Numbered from the stretch's first letter, positions 17,808 through 26,451 are shown. The stretch: 64,000 bases of DNA from Bacillota bacterium (GCA_023411575.1 JAEYOP010000053.1:1-64000); one strand, 5' to 3'. A program made the numbers and translations. The notes: generated by a model from the sequence alone, not told the origin.

Positions 17808-18254
17808 TTGAGAGTTGTAGTTAAGCAGATAAGTGCGGATAAGGAAGAACGGGCAATTATTCAGTGCTATGAAGTAAACGAAGATGTGAAAAGCATTGTC
17901 AGCTTTATAAAATCGACCGGTACTACACTTGCGGGATATATTGACGAAAGGGCAAGTCAAATTCCCCTGCAGGATATTTTCTTTGTGGAAGCGGTTGATA
18001 ACAAAGTATTTGCCTATACGGCGAATAAGGTGTATGAACTCAAATGCAAGCTGTACGAGTTTGCCATGCTATATGAAAACAGAAGGTTTTTCAGGAGCTC
18101 AAAATCCCTGGTAATCAATCTTATGAAAATTGACAGCGTGCGGCCTATTTTGAACGGGCGGCTTTCGGCGAGGCTGTTCAACGGCGAGGAAGTGATCATT
18201 TCCCGCCAGTATGTACCGGAACTGAAAAAACGATTGTTGGGTGAAAGCATATGA
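17808..18254 (+). CDS. LytTR-type DNA-binding regulator
   Basis: This 148-residue regulator lacks a receiver domain. A short N-terminal part leads to a LytTR DNA-binding domain (about residues 45-145) with IFFVEAVDNKVFAYT, FRSSKSLVINL and GEEVIISRQYVPELK. The start is TTG at 17808. It overlaps the DUF3021 gene by 4 bp. LytTR-DUF3021 pairs usually control a neighbouring ABC transporter, but here the next gene is a pseudogene on the other strand, so the target is not evident. Confidence 0.85.
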   Translation: MRVVVKQISADKEERAIIQCYEVNEDVKSIVSFIKSTGTTLAGYIDERASQIPLQDIFFVEAVDNKVFAYTANKVYELKCKLYEFAMLYENRRFFRSSKSLVINLMKIDSVRPILNGRLSARLFNGEEVIISRQYVPELKKRLLGESI

Positions 18255-18685
18255 GCTTTAAGGCTTTTTTAAAAAGATGCCTGCTGCGCTACTTCATTAT
18301 CACGACCTGCGTGACGGCGGCAATCGCAATCCTGGGGCTGACCCTCGACCCTTCGGCAAGGTTTGGCTACGAAGGATTTTTTTCGCCCCTTATTTTTGGA
18401 TTCGTCGGCCTCCTGGCCTCCTTCGTAACCTACTCCCGTAAGGAATTGTCATTCCGCCAGACGCTCATACGCAAGGCGCTTCATGTCCTTGTGCTGGAAG
18501 CGATGCTGATAGCCTTCGGGCTTTGGGCCGGGTTGCTGCACCGCTTTGCCGACGCGTCCTTGTTCGGTCTTGCGGTCTTTGCCGTTTATCTCACAGTCAA
18601 TTTGATAAGCTGGCAGCTAAACAAGAAAGATGCCGACGAGATCAACAAAATGTTGAAATCCCTGCAAGGTAAAAAGGAACCCTAA
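18251..18685 (+). CDS. DUF3021 membrane protein
   Basis: A 144-residue protein with four membrane helices. The loop FVTYSRKELSFRQTLIRKAL between helices 2 and 3 and the SWQLNKKDADEINKML end mark DUF3021. It overlaps the LytTR regulator by 4 bp, the standard arrangement in which the membrane protein holds or senses for the regulator. Its signal is unknown. Confidence 0.85.
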   Translation: MSFKAFLKRCLLRYFIITTCVTAAIAILGLTLDPSARFGYEGFFSPLIFGFVGLLASFVTYSRKELSFRQTLIRKALHVLVLEAMLIAFGLWAGLLHRFADASLFGLAVFAVYLTVNLISWQLNKKDADEINKMLKSLQGKKEP

Positions 18686-18702
18686 GGATTGAAGAATTCG
18701 GC

Positions 18703-19190
18703 CTAGCCCTTTTGTGCGGGGAGCAGCAGGGTGGTCATCGTGCCGAGGCCCTGCTTGCTCTGGAAGGTCAGGCCGTAAGAATCCCCATATGCGAACTTGA
18801 TCCGCTTATTGGTATTTAGAAGTCCTATATGCTTGCAATCGACGGCCTCGTCGCTTTCAAGCCTAGCGATGATGGAAGGGAGGCGTTCCCGGGGAACCCC
18901 CATGCCGTTGTCGATTATCCGGATGCGCAGGTCCGCCTGCAGGAGCTGAACTTATACCTTGATCCGGCTTTTGCCCTCTTTTTCCTTTATGCCGTGGTAA
19001 ATGCTGTTTTCGATCAGGGGCTGAATCAGAAGCTTAATCACCTGGCACGGCAGCGCATCGTTTTCGATCTGCCAGATCACATCGAACTTGGCAGGATATC
19101 GGATCCTTTGTATGGCGACGTAATTTTGCGTATATTTGATTTCGTCCTCCAGGGTGGTTGTCCCATCCTGGAGGACGTAAAGGACGATAC
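18703..19190 (-). pseudogene. 3' remnant of a YesM-type sensor histidine kinase
   Basis: The minus-strand frame holds the end of a His-kinase module: TLEDEIKYTQNYVAIQRIRY, then QPLIENSIYHGIKEK (N box), then IIDNGMGVPRERLP (G1 box) and GLGTMTTLLLP at the tail. An in-frame TAA at 18952-18954 interrupts it between the N and G1 boxes. The sensor part, membrane helices and phosphoacceptor His are gone, and upstream of about 19190 the sequence belongs to another gene. It cannot make a working kinase. Confidence 0.75.
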
Positions 19191-19701
19191 TGCCCACAGG
19201 AGCGATATCAATGCCTCTTACAGGGACAGCTACAGCCATGTGGTCAACGGATATGAGCAGATATACGATACGGTAATGGTGAGGGACGAGATTCCGGCCT
19301 ATACTTTCCTGATGAAGCTCGCCAAGCCCGACAAAGCAGGGATAGACGAGGATGTAAAAAAGGTGGTATGGCAGTTAACCCGGGTTCCTCAGTACATGAC
19401 GGGTACCCAGACGTATAACAACATCTACCGGAAGGACTACTTCTTCAGCGATATAGGCGACAGCGAGTCGATCAGTTCGAATCCTATGTGGAACTATACG
19501 CTGCCGCTGGATGAGCGAAGAATGATGAAGATGAACGACAATGTGAGGAAGCCGGACTCCGGCAACAAATCGGACCTTCTGAAAAAGTTCGACTCAAGCT
19601 CCAACTTCAATTACGATTCGCTCTACCTTTATGATCCGTCGCCTTACACGATCCCCTATTGGATGGGAATATACTTCAACATTATAAAGGAAGCTGAATA
19701 A
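19190..19701 (+). pseudogene. 3' fragment of an unrecognised gene
   Basis: From about 19190 the plus strand reads as protein (RDSYSHVVNGYEQIYDTVMV, PQYMTGTQTYNNIYRKDY, and an end rich in aromatic residues, PYTIPYWMGIYFNIIKEAE) to a stop at 19699-19701. The open frame continues to 18829, but that part is only the mirror of the kinase remnant. The coding sequence therefore starts abruptly at a rearrangement point and has no start signal. I do not recognise the family. The aromatic-rich tail could suit a secreted or carbohydrate-related protein, but this is a guess. Confidence 0.45.
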
Positions 19702-19725
19702 AATCGGAATGCCTGCAGTTTCTAA

Positions 19726-19783
19726 CGAAATGACAGCCATGTCATATGACAGGGTTGTCATTTCGTTTTTGCTGTGTTATACT
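19726..19783 (+). promoter_or_regulatory. TetR operator and promoter
   Basis: Arms CGAAATGACA (19726-19735) and TGTCATTTCG (19756-19765) are perfect reverse complements, and the centre TGTCATATGACA (19740-19751) is itself a palindrome. TTGTCA (19755-19760) and TATACT (19778-19783) form a promoter with a 17-bp spacer, so the right arm overlaps the -35 box. The TetR gene starts 21 bp later; autorepression is likely. Confidence 0.8.
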
Positions 19784-19804
19784 GTCCTTGTTAGGAGGTG
19801 CGAG

Positions 19805-20410
19805 ATGCCTAAAGATACTTTTTTCAATCTTCCCGAGCAAAAACGGAAAGCAGTGTTTGACGCCGCCGTGAGGGAGTTCTCGGCGCACATGTTCAGCGAG
19901 GCTTCCATTAACCGTATCGTCAAAGGGGCTCAAATTCCAAGGGGCAGCTTTTATCAGTATTTTGACGGGAAAGAGGACCTGTTTGCATATGTGATAGCAG
20001 AGATTTTTAAAGAAATAGAAGAGATAATGCGAGCTCGGCGCAGAGACGGACAGGACGCGGATGCGCTATCGCTGTTTATGGAAAAAGTGTATGCAACCGC
20101 CGAATTGAACAAGGAAAAACCGGAGTATGTGCAGATAACCCTTTTGCAGTCCAGGGACAAAGCGCCTTTTGTCAGACAGTTTTTCGAGATATCCGGCGAT
20201 CAAAGGCGGAATGTGCTGCAATTGTTCGAACACGATAAACAGCGCGGCATTATCAGGGGAGACGCCGACAGTTCGCTGGTGATTGACATGGTCTATACCC
20301 TGTCAAAGGATTTGTTCTTCGATGTCGGGATGGACAGCGAAGCCTATATAAAGAAGATGGAAGCGGTTATCAAAATCATCCGGGAAGGAATCAGGAGGAA
20401 TTCCATATGA
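19805..20410 (+). CDS. TetR family regulator
   Basis: A 201-residue regulator with an N-terminal helix-turn-helix (about residues 10-55: KRKAVFDAAVREFSAH and IPRGSFYQYFDGKEDLF) and an all-helical ligand domain. I chose ATG 19805 because AGGAGGTG (19793-19800) precedes it; upstream in-frame ATGs lie in the operator and have no site. It overlaps the following hydrolase gene by 4 bp and has a double palindrome over its promoter. It most likely represses itself and the hydrolase. Confidence 0.88.
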   Translation: MPKDTFFNLPEQKRKAVFDAAVREFSAHMFSEASINRIVKGAQIPRGSFYQYFDGKEDLFAYVIAEIFKEIEEIMRARRRDGQDADALSLFMEKVYATAELNKEKPEYVQITLLQSRDKAPFVRQFFEISGDQRRNVLQLFEHDKQRGIIRGDADSSLVIDMVYTLSKDLFFDVGMDSEAYIKKMEAVIKIIREGIRRNSI

Positions 20411-21267
20411 AAATTCAATCAGGGATTGTATCCACCGAGGGCGATGAACTTTATTACAAGGTTCGCGGGACCGGTAAGCCGATCCTTTTCATCGCGCCGG
20501 GAGGCGGAAATGGCGACGATTACCTGCCGGTAGCGAACATTTTGGCGGACGCTTATAAAGTGATCACTTATGACCGCAGGGCTAACGCAAGGAGTACAAG
20601 ACATTTCCCCAATGATTTCAGCATACGCCAGCAAAGCCGTGACGCCGTGGCCGTACTGAACGAGCTGGGGGAATCAAAGTCCCTTGTCGTTGGCAACAGC
20701 AGCGGCGCCGTCATTGCATTGGATATGGCCACTGCCTTTCCTGGGCATGTCCATGCGGCCGTGATTCACGAGGCTCCAATTCCGTCAGTGCTGCCGGAAG
20801 CCGGAAAGTGGAAGGACTTCTTTGTTTCCTGCAACGAGCTTGCAAAAGAAAAGGGTCCTTCGGCCGGAGCGAAGAGGTTTTTCTACGGCGTTGAATTGCC
20901 TGTTTACCCAATTCTTTGGGCAACGATAAAGGTCAGGATATTTGTGAAGAAAGAGAATCTGGAAAATGAACCTCCCCGAATAAGCAGAGCGGATGCAACC
21001 GATGTGCTTCTGCTCAACGAGCTGCTGCCCGTTACGGGATATGAGCCGGACTTTGAAACGGCAAGGGCTGCCGGGACGAAAGTGTATATCGGCTGCGGCG
21101 GATACGGGCTGGAGCGGAACGCATGGTACGCCAAAGCGGCGCGGATCATGGCGGAAAAGCTCTCCTGCGAGATGGTCGAATTTCCAGGACATCACGCCTC
21201 GTTTATGAACCGTCCGGCCGAATGGGCGGAGGTCATCCGTAAAATGGCGCATAAAGCGGACTGGTGA
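20407..21267 (+). CDS. Alpha/beta hydrolase
   Basis: A 286-residue soluble hydrolase. The oxyanion region is APGGGNGDDYLP (about residues 30-41), the nucleophile elbow VVGNSSGAVIALDMA (about 96-110), and the likely catalytic His lies in FPGHHASFMNRP near the end. No signal peptide is seen. It is coupled to the TetR gene by an ATGA overlap and is probably induced by the compound the regulator senses, perhaps a toxic ester or lactone. Substrate unknown. Confidence 0.85.
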   Translation: MKIQSGIVSTEGDELYYKVRGTGKPILFIAPGGGNGDDYLPVANILADAYKVITYDRRANARSTRHFPNDFSIRQQSRDAVAVLNELGESKSLVVGNSSGAVIALDMATAFPGHVHAAVIHEAPIPSVLPEAGKWKDFFVSCNELAKEKGPSAGAKRFFYGVELPVYPILWATIKVRIFVKKENLENEPPRISRADATDVLLLNELLPVTGYEPDFETARAAGTKVYIGCGGYGLERNAWYAKAARIMAEKLSCEMVEFPGHHASFMNRPAEWAEVIRKMAHKADW

Positions 21268-21307
21268 ATCACCAAATATTATAAAAAATATATAGCACTC
21301 CCAACCC

Positions 21308-21356
21308 AAAGCCCCATTGTCTGCCGGATTTTCATCGGCGGACAATGGGGCTTTTT
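21308..21356 (+). terminator. Terminator of the TetR-hydrolase operon
   Basis: A stem starting AAAGCCCCATTGTC pairs with GACAATGGGGCTTT and is followed by TTTTT. It lies 40 bp after the hydrolase stop. Confidence 0.85.
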
Positions 21357-21357
21357 A

Positions 21358-21456
21358 TGGTTACGACGATCTTCTCCGTTGCGATAACAGTGCCATGTGT
21401 CATTACGCCGCCAATTTCCATGACCACGCCTTTGACGGATACAAGCAGCGAATCTG
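21358..21456 (-). pseudogene. Scrap of a PEP-utilising enzyme (swivelling His domain)
   Basis: The minus strand reads VSVKGVVMEIGGVMTHG followed by TVIATE. This is the swivelling phosphohistidine domain of PEP synthase or rifampicin phosphotransferase, where G-G-x-x-T-H holds the catalytic His. Only about 33 codons survive, cut by the terminator on one side and the PadR promoter region on the other. No start or stop belongs to it. Confidence 0.6.
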
Positions 21457-21467
21457 AACAACAGTTG

Positions 21468-21517
21468 TTGACAAATCAGCTATTGCGTGATACTATATAG
21501 CGGTAATAAGTGATACA
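21468..21517 (+). promoter_or_regulatory. PadR operon promoter
   Basis: TTGACA (21468-21473) and TACTAT (21491-21496) are 17 bp apart. Two GTGATAC direct repeats (21487-21493 and 21511-21517) flank the start-site region and may be part of the PadR binding site. Confidence 0.7.
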
Positions 21518-21551
21518 GGATACAAGTCATGCAGAATAGCGAGGAGGGATT

Positions 21552-21881
21552 ATGCTGGAAAACCTAACGGAAATGCTCAAAGGCGTGCTTGAGGGCTGCG
21601 TCCTTGAAATTATAAGCCGCAAAGAAACCTACGGCTACGAAATCACACGGCGACTGAACGGCCTCGGCTTCACGGACGTTGTCGATGGAACGGTCTACAC
21701 CATCCTGGTGCGGCTTGAGAAAAATAAGCTCGTGGACATAGAAAAAAAGCCGTCCGATATGGGACCGCCGCGTAAGTTTTTCGTACTCAACGACGCGGGG
21801 CGCGAGGAACTGCGGAAGTTCTGGGAGAGATGGGAATTTGTCGCGTCGAAAATGAACGAGTTAAAGGAGGAAAAGGAATGA
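21552..21881 (+). CDS. PadR family regulator
   Basis: A 109-residue winged-helix protein of the short PadR type. LEIISRKETYGYEITRRLN (about residues 18-36) forms the recognition region, DGTVYTILVRLEKNKLVDIE the wing, and MGPPRKFFVLNDAGREEL the last strand and helix. AGGAGG precedes the ATG. It leads an operon of two DUF1048 proteins and an ABC exporter and probably represses the operon until a drug-like ligand binds. The next gene overlaps it by 4 bp. Confidence 0.88.
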   Translation: MLENLTEMLKGVLEGCVLEIISRKETYGYEITRRLNGLGFTDVVDGTVYTILVRLEKNKLVDIEKKPSDMGPPRKFFVLNDAGREELRKFWERWEFVASKMNELKEEKE

Positions 21882-22225
21882 ACTTTTGGGATAAGATCAC
21901 AGGCAGTGACATGACGAAAGAAATGAAAAATTTTGAATCGCGGGCCAAAAAGCTGCCGGAGGATTATCAAGCGGCATGGGAAGCAATTAATACCAATCTT
22001 TGGCCGCACTCGGATTTCACCGGCCGCAACCTCATGCCAATTCTTGACGGCGTGCTTGGCCTGCTCGAAGAAGCGGCGGCGGACGGTCAGAGTGCCCAAG
22101 AGGTTTTGGGTGACGATATTAAAGGCTTCTGTTCAGCGCTGGCCGGCGAGGAAGGGGCAAAGTCTTTTCGCGACAAGTGGCGCGAGCAGCTCAACCATAA
22201 TATCGCTAAAAAATTAGGTAAATAG
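21878..22225 (+). CDS. DUF1048 protein
   Basis: A 115-residue soluble helical protein starting MNFWDKITGSDMTKEMKNFE. The pattern LPEDYQAAWEAINTNLW and VLGDDIKGFCSALAGEE is typical of DUF1048. I chose ATG 21878 because AGGAGG lies 7 nt upstream; the open frame from 21830 is inside padR. The family is found with PadR regulators and ABC exporters; its function is unknown. Confidence 0.85.
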   Translation: MNFWDKITGSDMTKEMKNFESRAKKLPEDYQAAWEAINTNLWPHSDFTGRNLMPILDGVLGLLEEAAADGQSAQEVLGDDIKGFCSALAGEEGAKSFRDKWREQLNHNIAKKLGK

Positions 22226-22234
22226 GAGGATGAA

Positions 22235-22585
22235 ATGAGCATACAAGATATCATTAAAGGCAAAAAAGAGTGGCGGGCGCACATGGCGCGTGTCAAAGCG
22301 CTCCCGCAAGATTATCAGATTGTTTATAAGGAGATTCAAAAATATTTCTTTAAAGTTGGCCCTGTTGAGCTAACCGAAGGGACGGGTCTGCTCTCGGGGA
22401 TTGTCGATCTATTTGAGGAAGGCGCGGCCTTGGGGAAAGGCGTGCTTGAAGTGACAGGCAGCGACGTAGCGGCTTTCTGTGACGAGCTCATCAAAGATTC
22501 AAAAACTTACGCTGACATCTGTCAGGAATCGGTTGACCAGGAAGTTTACAAGGCAATAAAAAAGCATACGGATAAAGCAGAGTAA
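22235..22585 (+). CDS. DUF1048 protein, second copy
   Basis: A 116-residue paralogue of the preceding gene. It shares the layout of a KKEWRAHMARVKALPQDYQI start, an acidic middle and a VTGSDVAAFCDELI motif that matches VLGDDIKGFCSAL in the first copy. It starts 10 bp after its paralogue and ends 16 bp before the ATPase gene. Two diverged copies suggest a heterodimer. Confidence 0.85.
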   Translation: MSIQDIIKGKKEWRAHMARVKALPQDYQIVYKEIQKYFFKVGPVELTEGTGLLSGIVDLFEEGAALGKGVLEVTGSDVAAFCDELIKDSKTYADICQESVDQEVYKAIKKHTDKAE

Positions 22586-22600
22586 AAGGAGGATACCGGA

Positions 22601-23359
22601 ATGGAAAAAGCAATCCAGGTGAAAGGACTGCAAAAGTCCTACAAGAAGCTTCATGTTCTAAAGGACGTGGATTTCGAGGTGGAAAAAGGCAGTATTTTTG
22701 CGTTGCTCGGCTCTAACGGAGCGGGTAAGACAACGATTGTCAGGATCCTCACCACGCTGCTGAAACAGGATGGCGGAACCGCTGCTGTAAACGGCTTCGA
22801 CGTTGCGGTAAAGCCCGACAACGTGCGGCAGTCGATCAGCCTCACCGGGCAGTTTGCGGCCGTGGACGAGATATTAACCGGACGGGAAAATCTGATTATG
22901 ATCGCCAGGCTGCGGCACCTTGCCGATCCGCGTCAAGTGGCTGACGATCTCCTGAAACGCTTCGGCTTGACCGAGGCCGCCGACCGCAGGGTATCCACCT
23001 ATTCGGGCGGTATGCGCCGCAGACTCGACATCTCCATGAGCCTTGCAGGAAAACCTCAGCTTATTTTCCTCGACGAACCGACCACCGGACTCGACCCCGA
23101 AGGTCGCATCGAGGTTTGGAAGACGGTCAAGGAACTTGCCGATAACGGCACAACGGTGTTCCTGACCACGCAGTATTTGGAGGAAGCCGAGCAGCTTGCA
23201 GATCGGATTGCCATCCTGCATGAGGGCAGGATTATCGCCAACGGCACACTTGAGGATTTGAAGAAACTGTTCCCGCCCGCAAAGGTGGAGTATGTCGAGA
23301 AACAGCCAACCTTGGAGGAGATATTCCTCACAATCATCGGCAAGAAGGAGGAAAAATAA
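22601..23359 (+). CDS. ABC transporter ATPase, DrrA/daunorubicin-resistance type
   Basis: A 252-residue ATPase with Walker A GSNGAGKTT (about 37-45), signature YSGGMRRRLD and Walker B LIFLDEPTTGLDP. The C-terminal extension (IANGTLEDLKKLFP ... PTLEEIFLTIIG) is typical of the drug exporters of the DrrA group. It ends one base before the permease start. With the permease it would export a hydrophobic compound; the PadR regulator fits multidrug response. Confidence 0.9.
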   Translation: MEKAIQVKGLQKSYKKLHVLKDVDFEVEKGSIFALLGSNGAGKTTIVRILTTLLKQDGGTAAVNGFDVAVKPDNVRQSISLTGQFAAVDEILTGRENLIMIARLRHLADPRQVADDLLKRFGLTEAADRRVSTYSGGMRRRLDISMSLAGKPQLIFLDEPTTGLDPEGRIEVWKTVKELADNGTTVFLTTQYLEEAEQLADRIAILHEGRIIANGTLEDLKKLFPPAKVEYVEKQPTLEEIFLTIIGKKEEK

Positions 23360-24130
23360 ATGGAAACCGTAAAGAAACACTTTTTCAGCGATATGGGCAT
23401 CATGCTCGGCCGTTCCATGCGCCATATTTTCCGCAGCATGGACACCATCATCACGGTCGCCATCACGCCGATTGCGATGCTGCTGCTGTTTGTATATGTG
23501 TTGGGCGGCGCGATTCAAACCGGCACGGACAACTATGTGAATTACCTGCTGCCCGGCATCCTGCTGATTGCGATTGCAAGCGGCATCGCCTATACGGCTT
23601 ACCGCCTGTTTATGGACATGCAAAGGGGCATCTTCGAACGGTTCCACTCCATGCCGATTGCGCGTTCGGCCCCGCTGTGGGGGCATGTGCTGACCTCACT
23701 GGTATCCAATGCGATTACGGTTGTCGTCATTATTCTCGTAGCGCTCATAATGGGCTTTCGCTCATCGGCAGGAGTATTGTCCTGGCTCGCCGTGGCCGGT
23801 ATCCTGGCGCTTTTTACGCTGGCCCTGACATGGATCGCGGCGATTGCCGGACTGTCCGCAAAATCGGTGGACGGCGCAGGCGCCTTTTCTTACCCGCTTA
23901 TTTTCCTGCCGTTCATCAGCTCGGCGTTCGTGCCCACCGAATCGATGCCGCCAGTCGTCCGTGCTTTTGCCGAAAACCAGCCGGTGACTTCAATAGTGGA
24001 AGCCATCCGCGCGCTGCTGTCAGGTCAGCCTGTCGGTAATGATATTTGGATTGCGCTCGCATGGTGCCTGGGTATTCTGATTGTTGCGTATCTATTCGCA
24101 ATGAGGGTTTACAAACGTAGAACGGCATGA
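23360..24130 (+). CDS. ABC-2 type permease
   Basis: A 256-residue permease with six membrane helices. FMDMQRGIFERFHSMPIARS (about residues 76-95) is the conserved cytoplasmic loop, and YPLIFLPFISSAFVPTESMP (about 177-196) the conserved ABC-2 segment. It follows the ATPase gene directly and is the last gene of the PadR operon. No terminator was found in the 140 bp before the convergent oxidoreductase gene. Confidence 0.88.
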   Translation: METVKKHFFSDMGIMLGRSMRHIFRSMDTIITVAITPIAMLLLFVYVLGGAIQTGTDNYVNYLLPGILLIAIASGIAYTAYRLFMDMQRGIFERFHSMPIARSAPLWGHVLTSLVSNAITVVVIILVALIMGFRSSAGVLSWLAVAGILALFTLALTWIAAIAGLSAKSVDGAGAFSYPLIFLPFISSAFVPTESMPPVVRAFAENQPVTSIVEAIRALLSGQPVGNDIWIALAWCLGILIVAYLFAMRVYKRRTA

Positions 24131-24270
24131 GGTGATTCGAGCCGGCGTTTGCTGCCGTTTTCACATAGAGAAATTTCCAGGGGGAACTTCCCATCACACT
24201 CCTTAAGAATAGGCTAAAAAGTAATGTATATTTCAAAAGCGCTCATTAAGGAAGCGCACAGCAGCGCAGA

Positions 24271-25434
24271 CTAATGTGTTCCGCTGACATCCAGCGTTTT
24301 TACTTCCGCGACTTCCTTTTTAAAGGCGGAAGTCCTGATCCTCTCCTGGAGCTTTTCATAGAAAAGGTCTTCGTCCAGCGGCAGCTCGATCCAACTGTCT
24401 GTCCATGCGGACAGATGAATGGCGTTGGAAATGGACAGGCCGTTAATTCCTTCGATCCCCGGAGCCAGCAAGGGCGTTCCCTTCAGGATCGCCTGGACCC
24501 AGTTGGAGGTTATGCCGGGATGCTGAGTTCCGCCGGCGCCCGGTATGGGAATCTCGCATTTCCAGTACTCCGGGGACCCAAAGCCGCCGGTATATTCCGC
24601 ATTAAACCTGCGCTCGGATATGCGGTTCCGCCAGAAGGTCATCTGGTCGTTTTCTATAACGATCTTGCCCATATCGCCTGACACCTCAAAGCGGTTCGTT
24701 CCGGGGGCTTCCCCCGTACAGGTGACAAATACGCCGGTAGCCCCGTTTTCATATTCCACATAAGCAGTTACGTCGTCTTCCACTTCGATGTCGTGGTACT
24801 TTCCAAAAGAACAGAAAGCACGCACGCGTTTTGGCATCCCGCAGGTCCATTGCCATAAATCCAGTTGGTGGGGGTCCTGGTTCAGCAGTACGCCGCCGCC
24901 TTCGCCGGCCCAAGTGGCGCGCCACCCGCCGGAATTATAGTAGCTTTGGGGACGGTACCAGTTGGTAATGATCCAATTGGTTCGCTTCAATTCCCCCAGC
25001 TCACCGGACCGGATCAAATCCCGCAGCTTCTGGTAAAGGGGATTGGTCCGCTGGTTGTACATGATGCCGAATACTTTGCCGCTCTTTTGCGCCGCTTCAT
25101 TCATTTCCCGGACCTGCTTCGTATATACGCCCGCCGGCTTTTCCACCAGCACGTGCATCCCCATTTCCAGCGCTTTAATCGCCAGAGAGGGGTGGTCGTA
25201 GTGGGGAGTTGCAACCAATACTCCGTCAACAGTTCCCGATGCAATCATAGCCTCCATGCTGTCAAACAAGGCAATTTTATCGTCCAGGTTCTCTTTCGCC
25301 CATTGCAGCTGTGCAGGGTTGACATCGCAGATTGCGGTCAATTCCCCATTAGGGATCTCCCTGTTTAGCAGATATTTTGCGTGGCCTCTTCCCATATTCC
25401 CGAGACCGGTAATTCCGATTCGCACTTTATCCAT
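24271..25434 (-). CDS. Gfo/Idh/MocA family oxidoreductase
   Basis: The 387-residue enzyme has an N-terminal Rossmann fold (GITGLGNMGRGHAKYLL, residues about 7-23) and the family motif EKPAGVYTKQ (about 97-106), whose Lys helps catalysis. The C-terminal domain begins near WRATWAGEGGGVLLNQDPHQ. Such enzymes oxidise or reduce sugars and inositols with NAD(P). It starts 11 bp after the isomerase gene, behind AAGGAGT, so the two probably form a sugar catabolic pair. The exact sugar is unknown. Confidence 0.85.
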   Translation of the reverse strand: MDKVRIGITGLGNMGRGHAKYLLNREIPNGELTAICDVNPAQLQWAKENLDDKIALFDSMEAMIASGTVDGVLVATPHYDHPSLAIKALEMGMHVLVEKPAGVYTKQVREMNEAAQKSGKVFGIMYNQRTNPLYQKLRDLIRSGELGELKRTNWIITNWYRPQSYYNSGGWRATWAGEGGGVLLNQDPHQLDLWQWTCGMPKRVRAFCSFGKYHDIEVEDDVTAYVEYENGATGVFVTCTGEAPGTNRFEVSGDMGKIVIENDQMTFWRNRISERRFNAEYTGGFGSPEYWKCEIPIPGAGGTQHPGITSNWVQAILKGTPLLAPGIEGINGLSISNAIHLSAWTDSWIELPLDEDLFYEKLQERIRTSAFKKEVAEVKTLDVSGTH

Positions 25435-25445
25435 ATTCGTACTCC

Positions 25446-26303
25446 TTATCCTTCTATTTCGGCAATAATCTTCTTCAGTGCCTCCACAGCTATCGCAAAC
25501 TGCTTGGGACCGCCCTCCGGCAGTTTGTTCAAAGGCGATGCGGGCTCCAATTCGGAAAAACCTGCAAAGCTGGCCAGATGGGGCTCCAGGGAGAGAAAAC
25601 CCTCAAACCCGCGGTTATAGAGCGCTGTGAGGATTTCCTTTACCTTGCTGTCTCCATAGCCGGAGGGTACTACGTGATGGTCCCTATACACGGCGTCCTT
25701 TATGTGCATATAGACCACATGGTCCTTCAGCAGTTCATAAGCCTCCGGATAGGTTTTTACATCACATTGGACAAAATTGGCCGGGTCGAAGATCGCTTTC
25801 AAATAGCTGCAATTCATAGTCTGCAGCAGGTCCAGGCACCGTTCGGCCGTATCTCCGTAGATATCCTTCTCATTCTCGTGCAGCAGGGTCAGGCCTGTGC
25901 CTTCCGCCGCCTTGATGAACCGGCTCCAGCGGGACATAACTGCGTCCCTGTACTTTGCAGGCTCTTCCCCCATGGGAAGGAAGAAGCTGAACATCCGGAT
26001 ATATTTGGTTTCCATAATTCTGGCAATTTCAATCGCATGCTTGAAAAGCTCCAGGTGAGGACCGAAATCCTCCGTAATCTTAATTTTGCCCAGGGGGGAA
26101 CCGAGGGCGGATAGTTTGAAGCCTCTGGCATCGAGCTGCTTTTTGATTTCCCGCACTTCCTCCAGGCTGTACTGCACCAGGTTTTTCCCATTGACTCCGC
26201 GCATTTCGATGTATTTGATTCCATGCCGATCCAGTACGTCCATCTGCGTCTTCAAATTCATGTCGATTTCGTCTGCAAAAGCAGTTAATACAAATTTACT
26301 CAT
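25446..26303 (-). CDS. Sugar phosphate isomerase/epimerase-like TIM barrel
   Basis: A 285-residue xylose-isomerase-like barrel. Probable metal ligands lie in LLHENEKD, AIFDPANF, YMHIKDA and LSLEPHL. AGGAGAACA precedes the ATG. It is the first gene of a two-gene operon with the Gfo/Idh/MocA oxidoreductase. Such pairs commonly process inositol or keto-sugars. No regulator or transporter stands beside it. Confidence 0.82.
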   Translation of the reverse strand: MSKFVLTAFADEIDMNLKTQMDVLDRHGIKYIEMRGVNGKNLVQYSLEEVREIKKQLDARGFKLSALGSPLGKIKITEDFGPHLELFKHAIEIARIMETKYIRMFSFFLPMGEEPAKYRDAVMSRWSRFIKAAEGTGLTLLHENEKDIYGDTAERCLDLLQTMNCSYLKAIFDPANFVQCDVKTYPEAYELLKDHVVYMHIKDAVYRDHHVVPSGYGDSKVKEILTALYNRGFEGFLSLEPHLASFAGFSELEPASPLNKLPEGGPKQFAIAVEALKKIIAEIEG

Positions 26304-26451
26304 TGTTCTCCTCGCTCATTTTAAATAAACAGCCTTCCCTGCATGCCCAATCCTATTTTACCGTATAATAAAAGCATATACTTTGCTTTATTTGATGAAA
26401 ATATTGCTTTTTTTGACCGGATATTTTGCTTGCGCTATTGCCGTGTTGTTG

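Noticed and set aside
18829..19701. One 290-codon plus-strand gene
   Set aside because: Its first 120 codons mirror a recognisable histidine-kinase tail on the other strand; only the part after about 19190 reads as a true protein.
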